Source: Halobacteriales archaeon QS_6_71_20
Lineage (GTDB): Archaea > Halobacteriota > Halobacteria > Halobacteriales > Haloferacaceae
Direction: 5' to 3'
NCBI GenBank assembly: GCA_003020945.1
Contig: PXRU01000014.1
Span: 1-58,846, forward strand
DNA length: 58,846 bases
Shown here: one piece after another, positions 27,397 to 36,987 of the stretch
Layout: the number at the start of each line of letters is the position of its first letter
Numbering within the stretch: position 1 is the first letter of the stretch
Position numbers and translations under genes: made by a program
Notes under the pieces: model-generated
Told to the model about the DNA's origin: nothing
What the model saw: only the letters and a program-made list of their open reading frames with translations
The model's database searches: none

Positions 27397-30318
27397 TTAG
27401 CGCCGCGCCCACTCCAGCATCCGGCGGTAGAACGGCTCCGAGGCGAGCGCGTCGGCGTCGCCGACGAGACACAGCGCCGTCCGCGCCCTGGTCAACGCGA
27501 CGTTGACGCGGCGGGTGTCCTCGAAGATCGGCGAGTCGAGGTCGCCGGTGGCGACGAACGAGACGACGATTACCTCCTCGCTGGAGCCCTGGAAGCGGTC
27601 GACCGTGTCGACGGCCGCGTCGGTGCGGCGGCCGATCTCGGCGACCTGTGCGCGGAACGGCGCGATGACGCCGATGTCGTCGACGTCGACGCCGGCGTCG
27701 ACGTAGGCGTCGACCACCTCGGCGACCCGGTCGGCCTCGACGGGGTTGGCGTTCCCCTCCCGGCGGCCGCCGGGGTCGACGAACGAGACGGGATCGCGCA
27801 GTTCCGGCGGGAGGTCGGCGACGTCGACCCCGAGGTCCGCGGGCGTCCGTCCGGCGACCTCGGGCGTGGCGGGGCGCAACGCCCCGTCGTAGAACTCCGC
27901 CGAGGCGAACGCCTGGATGCGCTGGCTCATGCGGTACTGGCGGTCGAGCATCACGCCGGCGTCCGGGTGGGTCTCGATGAGGCGCTGGAACAGCGACTCC
28001 CGCAGTTCGTTCTCGGCGCGGACGACCGGCGGGAGCTGTTGGTGGTCGCCGACGAGGACGAAGCGGTCGGCGCGGTTGATCGCCGCCAGCGTCCCCGGCT
28101 CGGTGAGCTGGGACGCCTCGTCGACGATCGCGGCGTCGAACGCCTGCTCGCGCATCGTCCGGGAGCCGCAGGTGGCGGTGGTGGCGGCGACGACCGGCGC
28201 GCCGTCGAGCGCCGCCGCGCGGTCGTTCGGCTCCCCCCGGGTGACGAGCCGGCAGTCCTGCATGTCGTCGCGGACGCCGTTCTCCGTGCCCACGCGGAGG
28301 GCGTCGTCGAACCCCTGCTCTCTGAGCGCCTCCAGGGCGTTGTCGACTGCGCGGTTCGTGAACGCCGAGAGCAGCACGCGGTCGCCCCGCTCGACGAGCG
28401 CGCGGACGATCCGGGCGATGGTGTACGTCTTCCCCGTCCCCGGCGGGCCGTGGACGAGCGCGAAGTCCTCGGCGTTCACCGCGCGGTTCACGGCCGCGTT
28501 CTGGGCGTCGTTGTTGTCGATGTACGGCTCGTCGTCGGCTCGCGGGTCGCTCCGTGTCCCCGAGGCGCTCCGCGCCTCGCGGTCCGCGAACGCCGGCTCC
28601 CGGCGCCCGAACAGCACGTCCTTGCGGTCGGGGTCGCCCTTGAGAACGAAGTCGTGGACCGCGGTGTGCATCCGCGACACCGACAGCTCGGAGGGGTAGA
28701 CATCGAGACGACGGAGCTCGACGGGCTCGTCGGTCTCCACGACGACCGACTCCCCCTCGCCGCCCAGCTCCCGGATCCGGCCGAGTTCGGCGTGGCCGCC
28801 CGTCGGGTCGCCCTCGGAGACGAGCGCGACGTCGCCCTCACGGAGCTTCGAGACGGCGTCCGTCCCCTTGCGGGCCGTGAGCCGCCAGCGGCCGTCGCCG
28901 ATCGGCTCCCGGGAGACGGGGTCCAGGTCGATCAGCGCGCGGTCGTCGGCCGCCCGCTCCGCGGCGCTCTGTTCCCACAGCTTCCGGTACTCGGCGTGCG
29001 TCTCCCGGCGCTCCGCCTCGATCGCCCGGTACGTCTCCGCGAAGTACTCCCGCTCTGCCTCCGGTAGCGCGCTCCCGATCTGACCGGCTTTCGACTCCTG
29101 GTCGAGCCGGCCGGAGACGACCATGCAGGCGTCCTGCTCGAAGCAGTACTCACAGGTCGCGTCGGCCTCGTATCCCGTGGGGACGGAGACGTCGAACTCT
29201 GTGGCGGCGATCTCGTTGCGCTGGCGGACGACGAACTTCAGCAGTCCCTTCCCCACCGAGAACTCCTTGGCCGGCGAGAGGTCGCCCGACGCCTCGCCGC
29301 GGTCGAGCGCCGTGTTCTTCGTGTACAGCAGCGTGCCCGTATCGGCCTCGACCCCGCGCTCGCGCAACAGGAGCGCGTAGCAGGCCGCCTGGATCTTGTC
29401 CTGGAAACGGGGCTCGCGGTTCGTGTTCTTCCCCGTCTTGAGCTCGACGGGCTGGCCCCGGCGCAGCGCGTCCGCCCGCCCCTTCACGCCGAAGGTGGGG
29501 GAGATGAGCGTGTACTCGGAGCGCCACTCCGACTCGTCGGGGCCGCCGTCCCAGCCGCCGGCGTCGTCGGGGGTCGCCGCGCCGTCCGCGTCGCCGTCCC
29601 ACTCGTCGAGGGTCGCGGTCTCCGACTCGGCGTCGGCGTCGTTATCGACCTCGGAGACGGCGTTCGGGGTCGCGTCGTCGCCGTCGGTGCTTCCGGCGGC
29701 GATGGTGCCCTGACTCAGCCACCCCTCGATCGCGGCGGCGTTGCGCCGCACCTCGTCGGCGACCTCGTCGCGCTCGCGCCCGAGCAGGCCCAGCTCCAGC
29801 CCCGCCTCCGCGACGCGGTCGGCGATGGAGTCCTCCAGGGCGACGCCGCGCAGCAGGTCGCCGAACACCTCGTGGACCACCGTCCCCTTGACCACGGGGT
29901 AGTTCAGCGGGATGCCGGAGAGCTTGTTGAGATAGTACATCCGTGGGCACTGCACCCACGAGCGGATGTCGGTCACGTCGACGAGGAAGTCGGGTTCGAG
30001 CACGACGTACGACTCCGCGGAGGTGGTGTACCCCTCCCGGTCGCCGTAGTCGTCCCGCTCGGCGTCGGTGACGAGCAGCTCCATCCCGGGCTCGGCGTGC
30101 TCGGCGGTGTGGGTCCACTTCCCCCAGAGGGTGACGGTGACCGGCTCCGCGTGCTCACGGGTCGCCTCGCTCCCCGTTCGCCCCGAGGGCCCGGCATCCT
30201 CGCCCTCGCGTGCCCCGCCGTCGGGCCGGACCGTGAGCTCCGCGAGGTCGCGCTCGCCGTACTGCGTGCTCACCTGCCGGACCTCGCCGACCTCCAGGAG
30301 GGGACCGCGGACGTTCAC
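27397..30318 (-). CDS. dna2: Dna2-type protein: Cas4/RecB-like nuclease fused to SF1 helicase
   Basis: 973 aa. Residues ~1-110: OB-like N-terminus. ~115-400: PD-(D/E)XK nuclease of the Cas4/RecB kind with KGTVVHEVFGDLL, GVKGRADAL (Asp ~283), PVELKTGKN (ExK ~292-294), and the four-Cys iron-sulfur site VQCPRM (~124), CEYC and DAC (~389-398). ~600-973: Upf1-like SF1B helicase with HGPPGTGKTYTIARI (~624-631), IVDEASQL (~733), VLVGDHQQLPPV, MLDRQYRM, VNVALTRAR. This is the archaeal Dna2 layout used in Okazaki-fragment and end processing. GTG at 30318 is chosen where homology begins. Two short palindrome-rich insertions (about 28535-28600, 30155-30235) and an acidic linker interrupt domains. It lies just beyond the trailer end of the CRISPR array on the same strand as crRNA transcription. 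Confidence 0.88.
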   Translation of the reverse strand: MNVRGPLLEVGEVRQVSTQYGERDLAELTVRPDGGAREGEDAGPSGRTGSEATREHAEPVTVTLWGKWTHTAEHAEPGMELLVTDAERDDYGDREGYTTSAESYVVLEPDFLVDVTDIRSWVQCPRMYYLNKLSGIPLNYPVVKGTVVHEVFGDLLRGVALEDSIADRVAEAGLELGLLGRERDEVADEVRRNAAAIEGWLSQGTIAAGSTDGDDATPNAVSEVDNDADAESETATLDEWDGDADGAATPDDAGGWDGGPDESEWRSEYTLISPTFGVKGRADALRRGQPVELKTGKNTNREPRFQDKIQAACYALLLRERGVEADTGTLLYTKNTALDRGEASGDLSPAKEFSVGKGLLKFVVRQRNEIAATEFDVSVPTGYEADATCEYCFEQDACMVVSGRLDQESKAGQIGSALPEAEREYFAETYRAIEAERRETHAEYRKLWEQSAAERAADDRALIDLDPVSREPIGDGRWRLTARKGTDAVSKLREGDVALVSEGDPTGGHAELGRIRELGGEGESVVVETDEPVELRRLDVYPSELSVSRMHTAVHDFVLKGDPDRKDVLFGRREPAFADREARSASGTRSDPRADDEPYIDNNDAQNAAVNRAVNAEDFALVHGPPGTGKTYTIARIVRALVERGDRVLLSAFTNRAVDNALEALREQGFDDALRVGTENGVRDDMQDCRLVTRGEPNDRAAALDGAPVVAATTATCGSRTMREQAFDAAIVDEASQLTEPGTLAAINRADRFVLVGDHQQLPPVVRAENELRESLFQRLIETHPDAGVMLDRQYRMSQRIQAFASAEFYDGALRPATPEVAGRTPADLGVDVADLPPELRDPVSFVDPGGRREGNANPVEADRVAEVVDAYVDAGVDVDDIGVIAPFRAQVAEIGRRTDAAVDTVDRFQGSSEEVIVVSFVATGDLDSPIFEDTRRVNVALTRARTALCLVGDADALASEPFYRRMLEWARR

Positions 30319-30428
30319 TATCGGAGGGGACGGCCGCTCGGGAAAAACGGTGTCGGTGGCGAGGTGACCTCGGGGCTTCGGCGGACCACTCGAACCGCGT
30401 TCTCCGAGTGTTGCTGTCGTTGCTCGAC

Positions 30429-30459
30429 GGTTCAACTCTAACGGGGGTTCGCCTGAAAT
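30429..30459 (-). repeat. Decayed CRISPR repeat at the trailer end
   Basis: A 31-nt sequence starting GGTTCAACTCTAAC and ending TTCGCCTGAAAT aligns with the array repeat with one inserted base and about seven mismatches. It lies exactly 36 nt before the first recognisable repeat (30496), a normal spacer length, so the array once extended here. Confidence 0.7.
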
Positions 30460-30495
30460 CATATCCGATTCGGTTGCCGCATCACAGATGAGTTA

Positions 30496-33400
30496 ATTTC
30501 AACTCCACAAGGATTCGTCTGAAACCGCCGGTCACTCGTGTCGTACTTGACGTAGGCGGCGCTTCAACCCCACAAGGGTTCGTCTGAAACCTGCACGGTG
30601 CCCGAAGCGATCGAATGCACCCCTGGCTTCAACCCCACAAGGGTTCGTCTGAAACTACTCGTGGGGCTACGGAGCCGCGTCGGCTCCGGAGCTTCAACCC
30701 CACAAGGGTTCGTCTGAAACGCGCTTGCAGCTGTCGGGCGACTTCTTTATGCGTGCTTCAACCCCACGAGGGTTCGTCTGAAACCGCACCAAAGGTGTTC
30801 ACCGACCTGACCGACGCCCTGCTTCAACCCCACAAGGGTTCGTCTGAAACCGGTCGCAGTATTTCCGGGAGTAGAGGACCTGTAAGCTTCAACCCCACAA
30901 GGGTTCGTCTGAAACCGCGACGGACCTGCCGACCCCACTTGATGAGCTGTGGCTTCAACCCCACAAGGGTTCGTCTGAAACGCGAGAGTCGCTCAGGTCC
31001 TGGACGGCGACGCTCTCGCTTCAACCCCACAAGGGTTCGTCTGAAACTTCCTGTTCGCCCGGCGCGTCCGATGGACCGGATGCTTCAACCCCACAAGGGT
31101 TCGTCTGAAACTCGCCGAGGCGACGGCCAACACGGCCGGCGCCAGCAGCTTCAACCCCACAAGGGTTCGTCTGAAACACGAGCGAGCACGTCGAGGCAGC
31201 CATCCCCCACGCGCTTCAACCCCACAAGGGTTCGTCTGAAACTATATCCACGGCGAGGTGTGCCATCCGGAGGACGAGGCTTCAACCCCACAAGGGTTCG
31301 TCTGAAACGGCTCTTCGAGAGCTCGACGGTGGAGGGGAGACAAGCTTCAACCCCACAAGGGTTCGTCTGAAACACAGCAGTACCCCGATCGGGAGGCCAA
31401 CCTTGTGACCGCTTCAACCCCACAAGGGTTCGTCTGAAACACCCGCTGACACAGTCGCCGGCGTACCCGATCAACGGGCTTCAACCCCACAAGGGTTCGT
31501 CTGAAACCCGCTCCCGGCACTCGCGGCCCCGACGCCTGAGAGGCTTCAACCCCACAAGGGTTCGTCTGAAACTGCAGCCAGGAGCGGCCGACGGTGCTGC
31601 TCGTGGACGCTTCAACCCCACAAGGGTTCGTCTGAAACCGCCGCCAAAGACGGCTCCTACGTCGCCGTCTCGCCGCTTCAACCCCACAAGGGTTCGTCTG
31701 AAACAGTGAGCCGCCCGTCCGCCTCGTTTTCTCCGTGGGGGCTTCAACCCCACAAGGGTTCGTCTGAAACGCGCAACCGAGTTCATCGGCTCCGAGGACA
31801 GCCGATGCTTCAACCCCACAAGGGTTCGTCTGAAACGCGCCGCACTCCGTACAGCGGTACCCCGTCTCCGAGCTTCAACCCCACAAGGGTTCGTCTGAAA
31901 CCACTCACGCGTTCTCGCCTCCATCGGTCGTTGGCGCGCTTCAACCCCACAAGGGTTCGTCTGAAACGACCCGTCACCCCAGGGGCCGACCGCGGCCGAC
32001 ACGCTTCAACCCCACAAGGGTTCGTCTGAAACCGGCAGCCGGGACACTCATCGGGACGTTCCTCGAGCTTCAACCCCACAAGGGTTCGTCTGAAACAGCG
32101 GGTCCTGGTCCGCCAGCGTCTCAAGAGTCATGCTTCAACCCCACAAGGGTTCGTCTGAAACCCCAAAGATGCACCAGGCCGTTCTCGCGGTCGCCGCGCT
32201 TCAACCCCACAAGGGTTCGTCTGAAACTCCTCATCAGGTCGGGCTGTTCCTTTTCGACAAGGTGCTTCAACCCCACAAGGGTTCGTCTGAAACTCGACGC
32301 CCTGCGCGACGTAGAGGTCCGCCACGCCGCTTCAACCCCACAAGGGTTCGTCTGAAACGGAGCCGAGTCATCCAGTCAAGCAGGCGATCCGGGCTTCAAC
32401 CCCACAAGGGTTCGTCTGAAACGCGTGAGTCAGTCGGCTCAGAGCCGACAGAGCACCAGCTTCAACCCCACAAGGGTTCGTCTGAAACCGGTCCCGAACT
32501 ATCTCGACGGCGTCACGCACGTGCTTCAACCCCACAAGGGTTCGTCTGAAACCATGTAGGCCCAGATCGGAGCTGCCTGATAGGGGAGCTTCAACCCCAC
32601 AAGGGTTCGTCTGAAACTCGAGATCCCCACGGGCTTCACTGTCCAAGACCCGCTTCAACCCCACAAGGGTTCGTCTGAAACGCTTGTTATCCTCGATCCA
32701 CATGCTCACTGCCGGGGCGCTTCAACCCCACAAGGGTTCGTCTGAAACGGGCAGCGCGTTCACGGCGTCCTCGATCAGGGGGACGCTTCAACCCCACAAG
32801 GGTTCGTCTGAAACCCTCCTTCACTTCGTCAAGTGCCATGCGACCGACGAGCTTCAACCCCACAAGGGTTCGTCTGAAACTCGACTATATCGGCCCCGGA
32901 GATACGTTCACGCTGCTTCAACCCCACAAGGGTTCGTCTGAAACTCCGCTCGGGTACCCGCGCACCCTGACGGGTGCGCGCTTCAACCCCACAAGGGTTC
33001 GTCTGAAACCCTCTGCCCGGTCGGGGTTCGAGCTGTCACCCCGACCGCTTCAACCCCACAAGGGTTCGTCTGAAACGTGCTGTGGGCCTCGGTATCCTCA
33101 AGGGCGTCCAGCTTCAACCCCACAAGGGTTCGTCTGAAACAGGTCGCCGGCGGCGAGGTCGGTACTCGTGCCGTCGCCGCTTCAACCCCACAAGGGTTCG
33201 TCTGAAACACGGCGGCGACCGGCGGGCACCGGCACAACTCCGCGCGCTTCAACCCCACAAGGGTTCGTCTGAAACTGTTGCCCCCTACCGAGTCCGTATA
33301 GATATAGATTTGCTTCAACCCCACAAGGGTTCGTCTGAAACCCCCGTCGGCCGCCTCGTCGTCGGGGAGGCTGTCGGGCTTCAACCCCACAAGGGTTCGT

Positions 33401-36032
33401 CTGAAACCGCTCGGGCGACGGGCGGTGATGGTGGCGGGGGGCTTCAACCCCACAAGGGTTCGTCTGAAACCGCGTTATCAGCAGGCGGTTCGTCGTTCCT
33501 TCCACCGCTTCAACCCCACAAGGGTTCGTCTGAAACTATCATAAACTGCCGGGTGACCGCCGCGCGGCGAGCTTCAACCCCACAAGGGTTCGTCTGAAAC
33601 CGCGCTCACGACCGCCGGCGGCGACGTGGCCGTGCCGCTTCAACCCCACAAGGGTTCGTCTGAAACCGTCCACCTCCCCGTCGCGCGGGTCGCTCGCGAA
33701 CTTGCTTCAACCCCACAAGGGTTCGTCTGAAACGTCTTGACGACCCGGCACTCTAATCCCATGTGATCGCTTCAACCCCACAAGGGTTCGTCTGAAACGT
33801 CCTCATCTGGATCGTGAGTCGGGTATTGGACGCCGCTTCAACCCCACAAGGGTTCGTCTGAAACTTCTTACTCGCGTACGGGCCGTTCGCGGCGACCGCG
33901 AGCTTCAACCCCACAAGGGTTCGTCTGAAACACTCGTGTGCTTGCGAAGGGGCTCTCCGCGTGGGAGGCTTCAACCCCACAAGGGTTCGTCTGAAACCCC
34001 CGTGATCGCTTGGGACCGGTTCGTGGACTACATGCTTCAACCCCACAAGGGTTCGTCTGAAACCGGTCAGGACCAGAGCGTCCGCGACCTCGCTGAAGCG
34101 CTTCAACCCCACAAGGGTTCGTCTGAAACGCTTGCCTACTACGGCGGGGAGTGGCATCGGATCGCTTCAACCCCACAAGGGTTCGTCTGAAACGATGCTC
34201 GTGGGGTAGTCCGCCACCAGCTCCAGGTTGCTTCAACCCCACAAGGGTTCGTCTGAAACTGTGGAGACCCTACCGCAGTCGGTCGGTGTCGAGTCGCTTC
34301 AACCCCACAAGGGTTCGTCTGAAACATGATCGGGCAGGTCGAGATGCTGATTCGGGGGTCGCTTCAACCCCACAAGGGTTCGTCTGAAACCGGTGCTGTC
34401 TCGGAGTCGCGCCACGATGGCCGCGAGCTTCAACCCCACAAGGGTTCGTCTGAAACCAGGTCCTCATCAAGATTGTCGAGTTGATTCCGTTCGCTTCAAC
34501 CCCACAAGGGTTCGTCTGAAACCACCCGCATCGAGATCGAGCCCGGCCAGTACGCCTGGCTTCAACCCCACAAGGGTTCGTCTGAAACGTCAAGCGTCAC
34601 CGCCCCGCGGTGATCGAGCGCCGAGAGCTTCAACCCCACAAGGGTTCGTCTGAAACGACTCGGGGCGGTCACACTCGGGACACGTGACGCGGCTTCAACC
34701 CCACAAGGGTTCGTCTGAAACCCCGCATCGAGATCGAGCCCGGCCAGTACGCCTGGCTTCAACCCCACAAGGGTTCGTCTGAAACCGGCTTCAGGCTCCT
34801 GTTCGACATCGTCGGGGAGCGCTTCAACCCCACAAGGGTTCGTCTGAAACAACCAGTCACGAACGGGTGGTACTGCCCCGACTGTGTGCTTCAACCCCAC
34901 AAGGGTTCGTCTGAAACTACGTCAGCGGAGACGACCCGCCGTATTCGTGGTGGCTTCAACCCCACAAGGGTTCGTCTGAAACACGAACACGGTCGTTTGC
35001 ATCGCCAGGTTCGGGGCGCTTCAACCCCACAAGGGTTCGTCTGAAACTCTCGGTCCGCTCGCTCGGCGGCGGCGCGTTCACGCGCTTCAACCCCACAAGG
35101 GTTCGTCTGAAACCCTCGATCGTGGCGTCGTACTCAGACGGCTGTAGGTCGCTTCAACCCCACAAGGGTTCGTCTGAAACGTCTCACGTTACGAGGCGGT
35201 CGCTCCCGGCCCGTGGGCTTCAACCCCACAAGGGTTCGTCTGAAACCGGCAAATGTGTATATTCGCCTCACGAATGACCATTTGCTTCAACCCCACAAGG
35301 GTTCGTCTGAAACACGCGGGGTCACCGTCGCGGTCACCGCAGTCGTGCTTCAACCCCACAAGGGTTCGTCTGAAACTCGGCGGCTCCGTGACGAGGACCA
35401 GACGTACACGGCCGCCGCTTCAACCCCACAAGGGTTCGTCTGAAACGTCAACCACCGCCTCCGAGTCGATGAGGTCGTGGTTGCTTCAACCCCACAAGGG
35501 TTCGTCTGAAACGACCGCAACGAGCGGACGGACTACTACGCGCATGTGCTTCAACCCCACAAGGGTTCGTCTGAAACCGCCTCCTGTGCTTCGGAGGTCG
35601 CCTCACTGTCGCCGCTTCAACCCCACAAGGGTTCGTCTGAAACGTCGGCGACGACGATCTCCGCCGAGCGGATGTTGTCGCTTCAACCCCACAAGGGTTC
35701 GTCTGAAACAACGATGCACGGGGATGGATCGAGACCCGGCCTCGCTTCAACCCCACAAGGGTTCGTCTGAAACGAGGCCCTCGCGGTTACCGCGCCAAGA
35801 CTGAGCAGAGCTTCAACCCCACAAGGGTTCGTCTGAAACGGCGTCGACGTTCGACGTATCAGCGGGTCGTACCTGCTTCAACCCCACAAGGGTTCGTCTG
35901 AAACACGTCGTCGGACGTGTCGTACGGAGCCAACTACGCTTCAACCCCACAAGGGTTCGTCTGAAACCCCGGCAAGACGGGGAGCGGCAAGACGGCGGCG
36001 GTGCTTCAACCCCACAAGGGTTCGTCTGAAAC
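30496..36032 (-). CRISPR. Large CRISPR array, 85 repeats and 84 spacers (plus one decayed repeat outside)
   Basis: I located 84 near-identical 30-nt repeats between 30561 and 36032; each starts GCTTCAACCCC and ends GTCTGAAAC on the + strand. A more diverged first repeat lies at 30496-30525 (4 differences), and the copy at 30755 has one change (ACGAGGG). Spacers are 33-40 nt, mostly 35-36. Read on the minus strand the repeat is the known haloarchaeal type I-B sequence ending GGTTGAAGC, the 8-nt crRNA 5' handle, so transcription runs from high to low coordinates. Decayed repeats at the low end agree with that being the old, trailer end. The repeat contains an AACCC/GGGTT stem. No cas gene is in the window. 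Spacers at 34523-34558 and 34722-34755 are the same sequence with different lengths. Confidence 0.99.
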
Positions 36033-36107
36033 CATGCCCGATACCGGGCACACAGTGGCTACGAACGCTCCCTTCGACAAGTAGTTTCCGTCGACCCGCG
36101 ATTCCCC

Positions 36108-36127
36108 TCGACCCCCCGGGGGGTCGA
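36108..36127. repeat. 20-bp perfect palindrome in the CRISPR leader
   Basis: TCGACCCCCC is followed directly by its reverse complement. It could insulate the array promoter from the divergent gene or be a protein-binding site in adaptation; function unknown. Confidence 0.5.
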
Positions 36128-36193
36128 CGACACGATCGAGCACCGAGCCATGACCCGGCGTCGGAAGCGAGACCGATCGCGGGGTCACCCAAC

Positions 36194-36205
36194 AGTGTTT
36201 ATCGC
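36194..36205 (+). promoter_or_regulatory. TATA box of the 36228 gene
   Basis: TGTTTATCG about 26-30 nt before the ATG at 36228, giving a leaderless transcript pointing away from the array. Confidence 0.55.
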
Positions 36206-36227
36206 CCGAGCGGTTCAACCGACCGTC

Positions 36228-36926
36228 ATGGACTACCTCGCGGTCGCGGTCCGCTGGCGGAAGCTGGCGGCCGACACCGACGGCGCGCTGGCGGGCAAAC
36301 ACCGCGTGCTCACCCGGACGGTCGCCCCCGCCATGCGCGAGGCGACCGCCGAGGGGGCCGTCTCGCTGTGGTTCCACTCCTACTGGGACGCCGCCGGGCG
36401 CTACGAGACGCCGACGCTACGGGTCGTCTGCGGCGTCGACGGCGACCCCGCCGAGGCCGGCGCTGACGCCGCCGCGGCGCTGTCGGCCCGCGGCGTCGCC
36501 GAGGAGGCGTTCGACGTCGACCTCGCGTACGACGCCGAGCGGCTGCGCGGTTACTGGGGCGACCACCTCGGCCACTGGGTCGAGGCGAAGTCGCGCCTGT
36601 CGACGCTGGCGGTCGCCGCCGTCGAGGGCGGGCTCGGTCAGCCGTACGCGTTCCACCGGACGGTGAACCGGCCGGGCCACGTCTGGGCGAACATGCTCGG
36701 CTGCTCGTACCTCTCGGAGGCGGGCGTGTACGTCGCGCTCGCGCGCGGCTACCTCCGCCAGCTCAACCTCGGCGACGGGCCGCAGTCGGCGGCCGTCCGC
36801 GAGGCGATGGACGACCTCGACCGCGCCGCCGAACGCCTCCCGGACCCGATGCGGGAGCTCGACGGCGAGGAGCTCGCGACGGTCAACGCCAGCGGGACGC
36901 GGACGCCCGAAGAAGAGGGGGGGTAG
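36228..36926 (+). CDS. Conserved hypothetical protein beside the CRISPR leader
   Basis: 232 aa, not recognised. Starts MDYLAVAVRWRKLAADTDGA (ATG at 36228, leaderless promoter upstream). It has SLWFHSYWDAAGRYETPTL, LRGYWGDHLGHWVEAKSRLS, and a helical C-terminal half with FHRTVNRPGHVWANMLGCSY and YVALARGYLRQLNLG. The look is of a soluble alpha/beta enzyme or binding protein; the YWD and HVWANMLG stretches faintly recall thiopeptide-type biosynthesis proteins, but I would not assign that. No Cas-family motif is visible, so its position next to the leader may be chance. Confidence 0.8.
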   Translation: MDYLAVAVRWRKLAADTDGALAGKHRVLTRTVAPAMREATAEGAVSLWFHSYWDAAGRYETPTLRVVCGVDGDPAEAGADAAAALSARGVAEEAFDVDLAYDAERLRGYWGDHLGHWVEAKSRLSTLAVAAVEGGLGQPYAFHRTVNRPGHVWANMLGCSYLSEAGVYVALARGYLRQLNLGDGPQSAAVREAMDDLDRAAERLPDPMRELDGEELATVNASGTRTPEEEGG

Positions 36927-36987
36927 ATCGGCGGCGACGCCCGGGACGTCGACGTTCGGGACGGCGGCCCCGGGCCTCCACGCTGCC

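Larger units (their letters stand above)
36033..36227 (-). promoter_or_regulatory. CRISPR leader region
   Basis: 195 bp between the youngest repeat and the divergent gene. Read toward the array it holds a 20-bp perfect palindrome (36108-36127), a GGAAA then CTACTT candidate BRE/TATA (about 36078-36090), and a short inverted repeat GCCCG-ATAC-CGGGC (36036-36049) 4 nt from the first repeat. Leader identity follows from repeat orientation and from the intact repeats at this end. The promoter is inferred. Confidence 0.65.

Noticed and set aside
27397..30318. Reading the nuclease domain as a true Cas4 and the locus as a cas operon
   Set aside because: The domain is fused to an SF1 helicase in the Dna2 layout and no other cas gene is present, so a housekeeping Dna2 is the better call.
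30615..35804. ORFs inside the CRISPR array with repeated LQPHKGSSET- or FQTNPCGVEA-type peptides
   Set aside because: They are translations of the 30-nt repeat, which has no stop in several frames; not genes.
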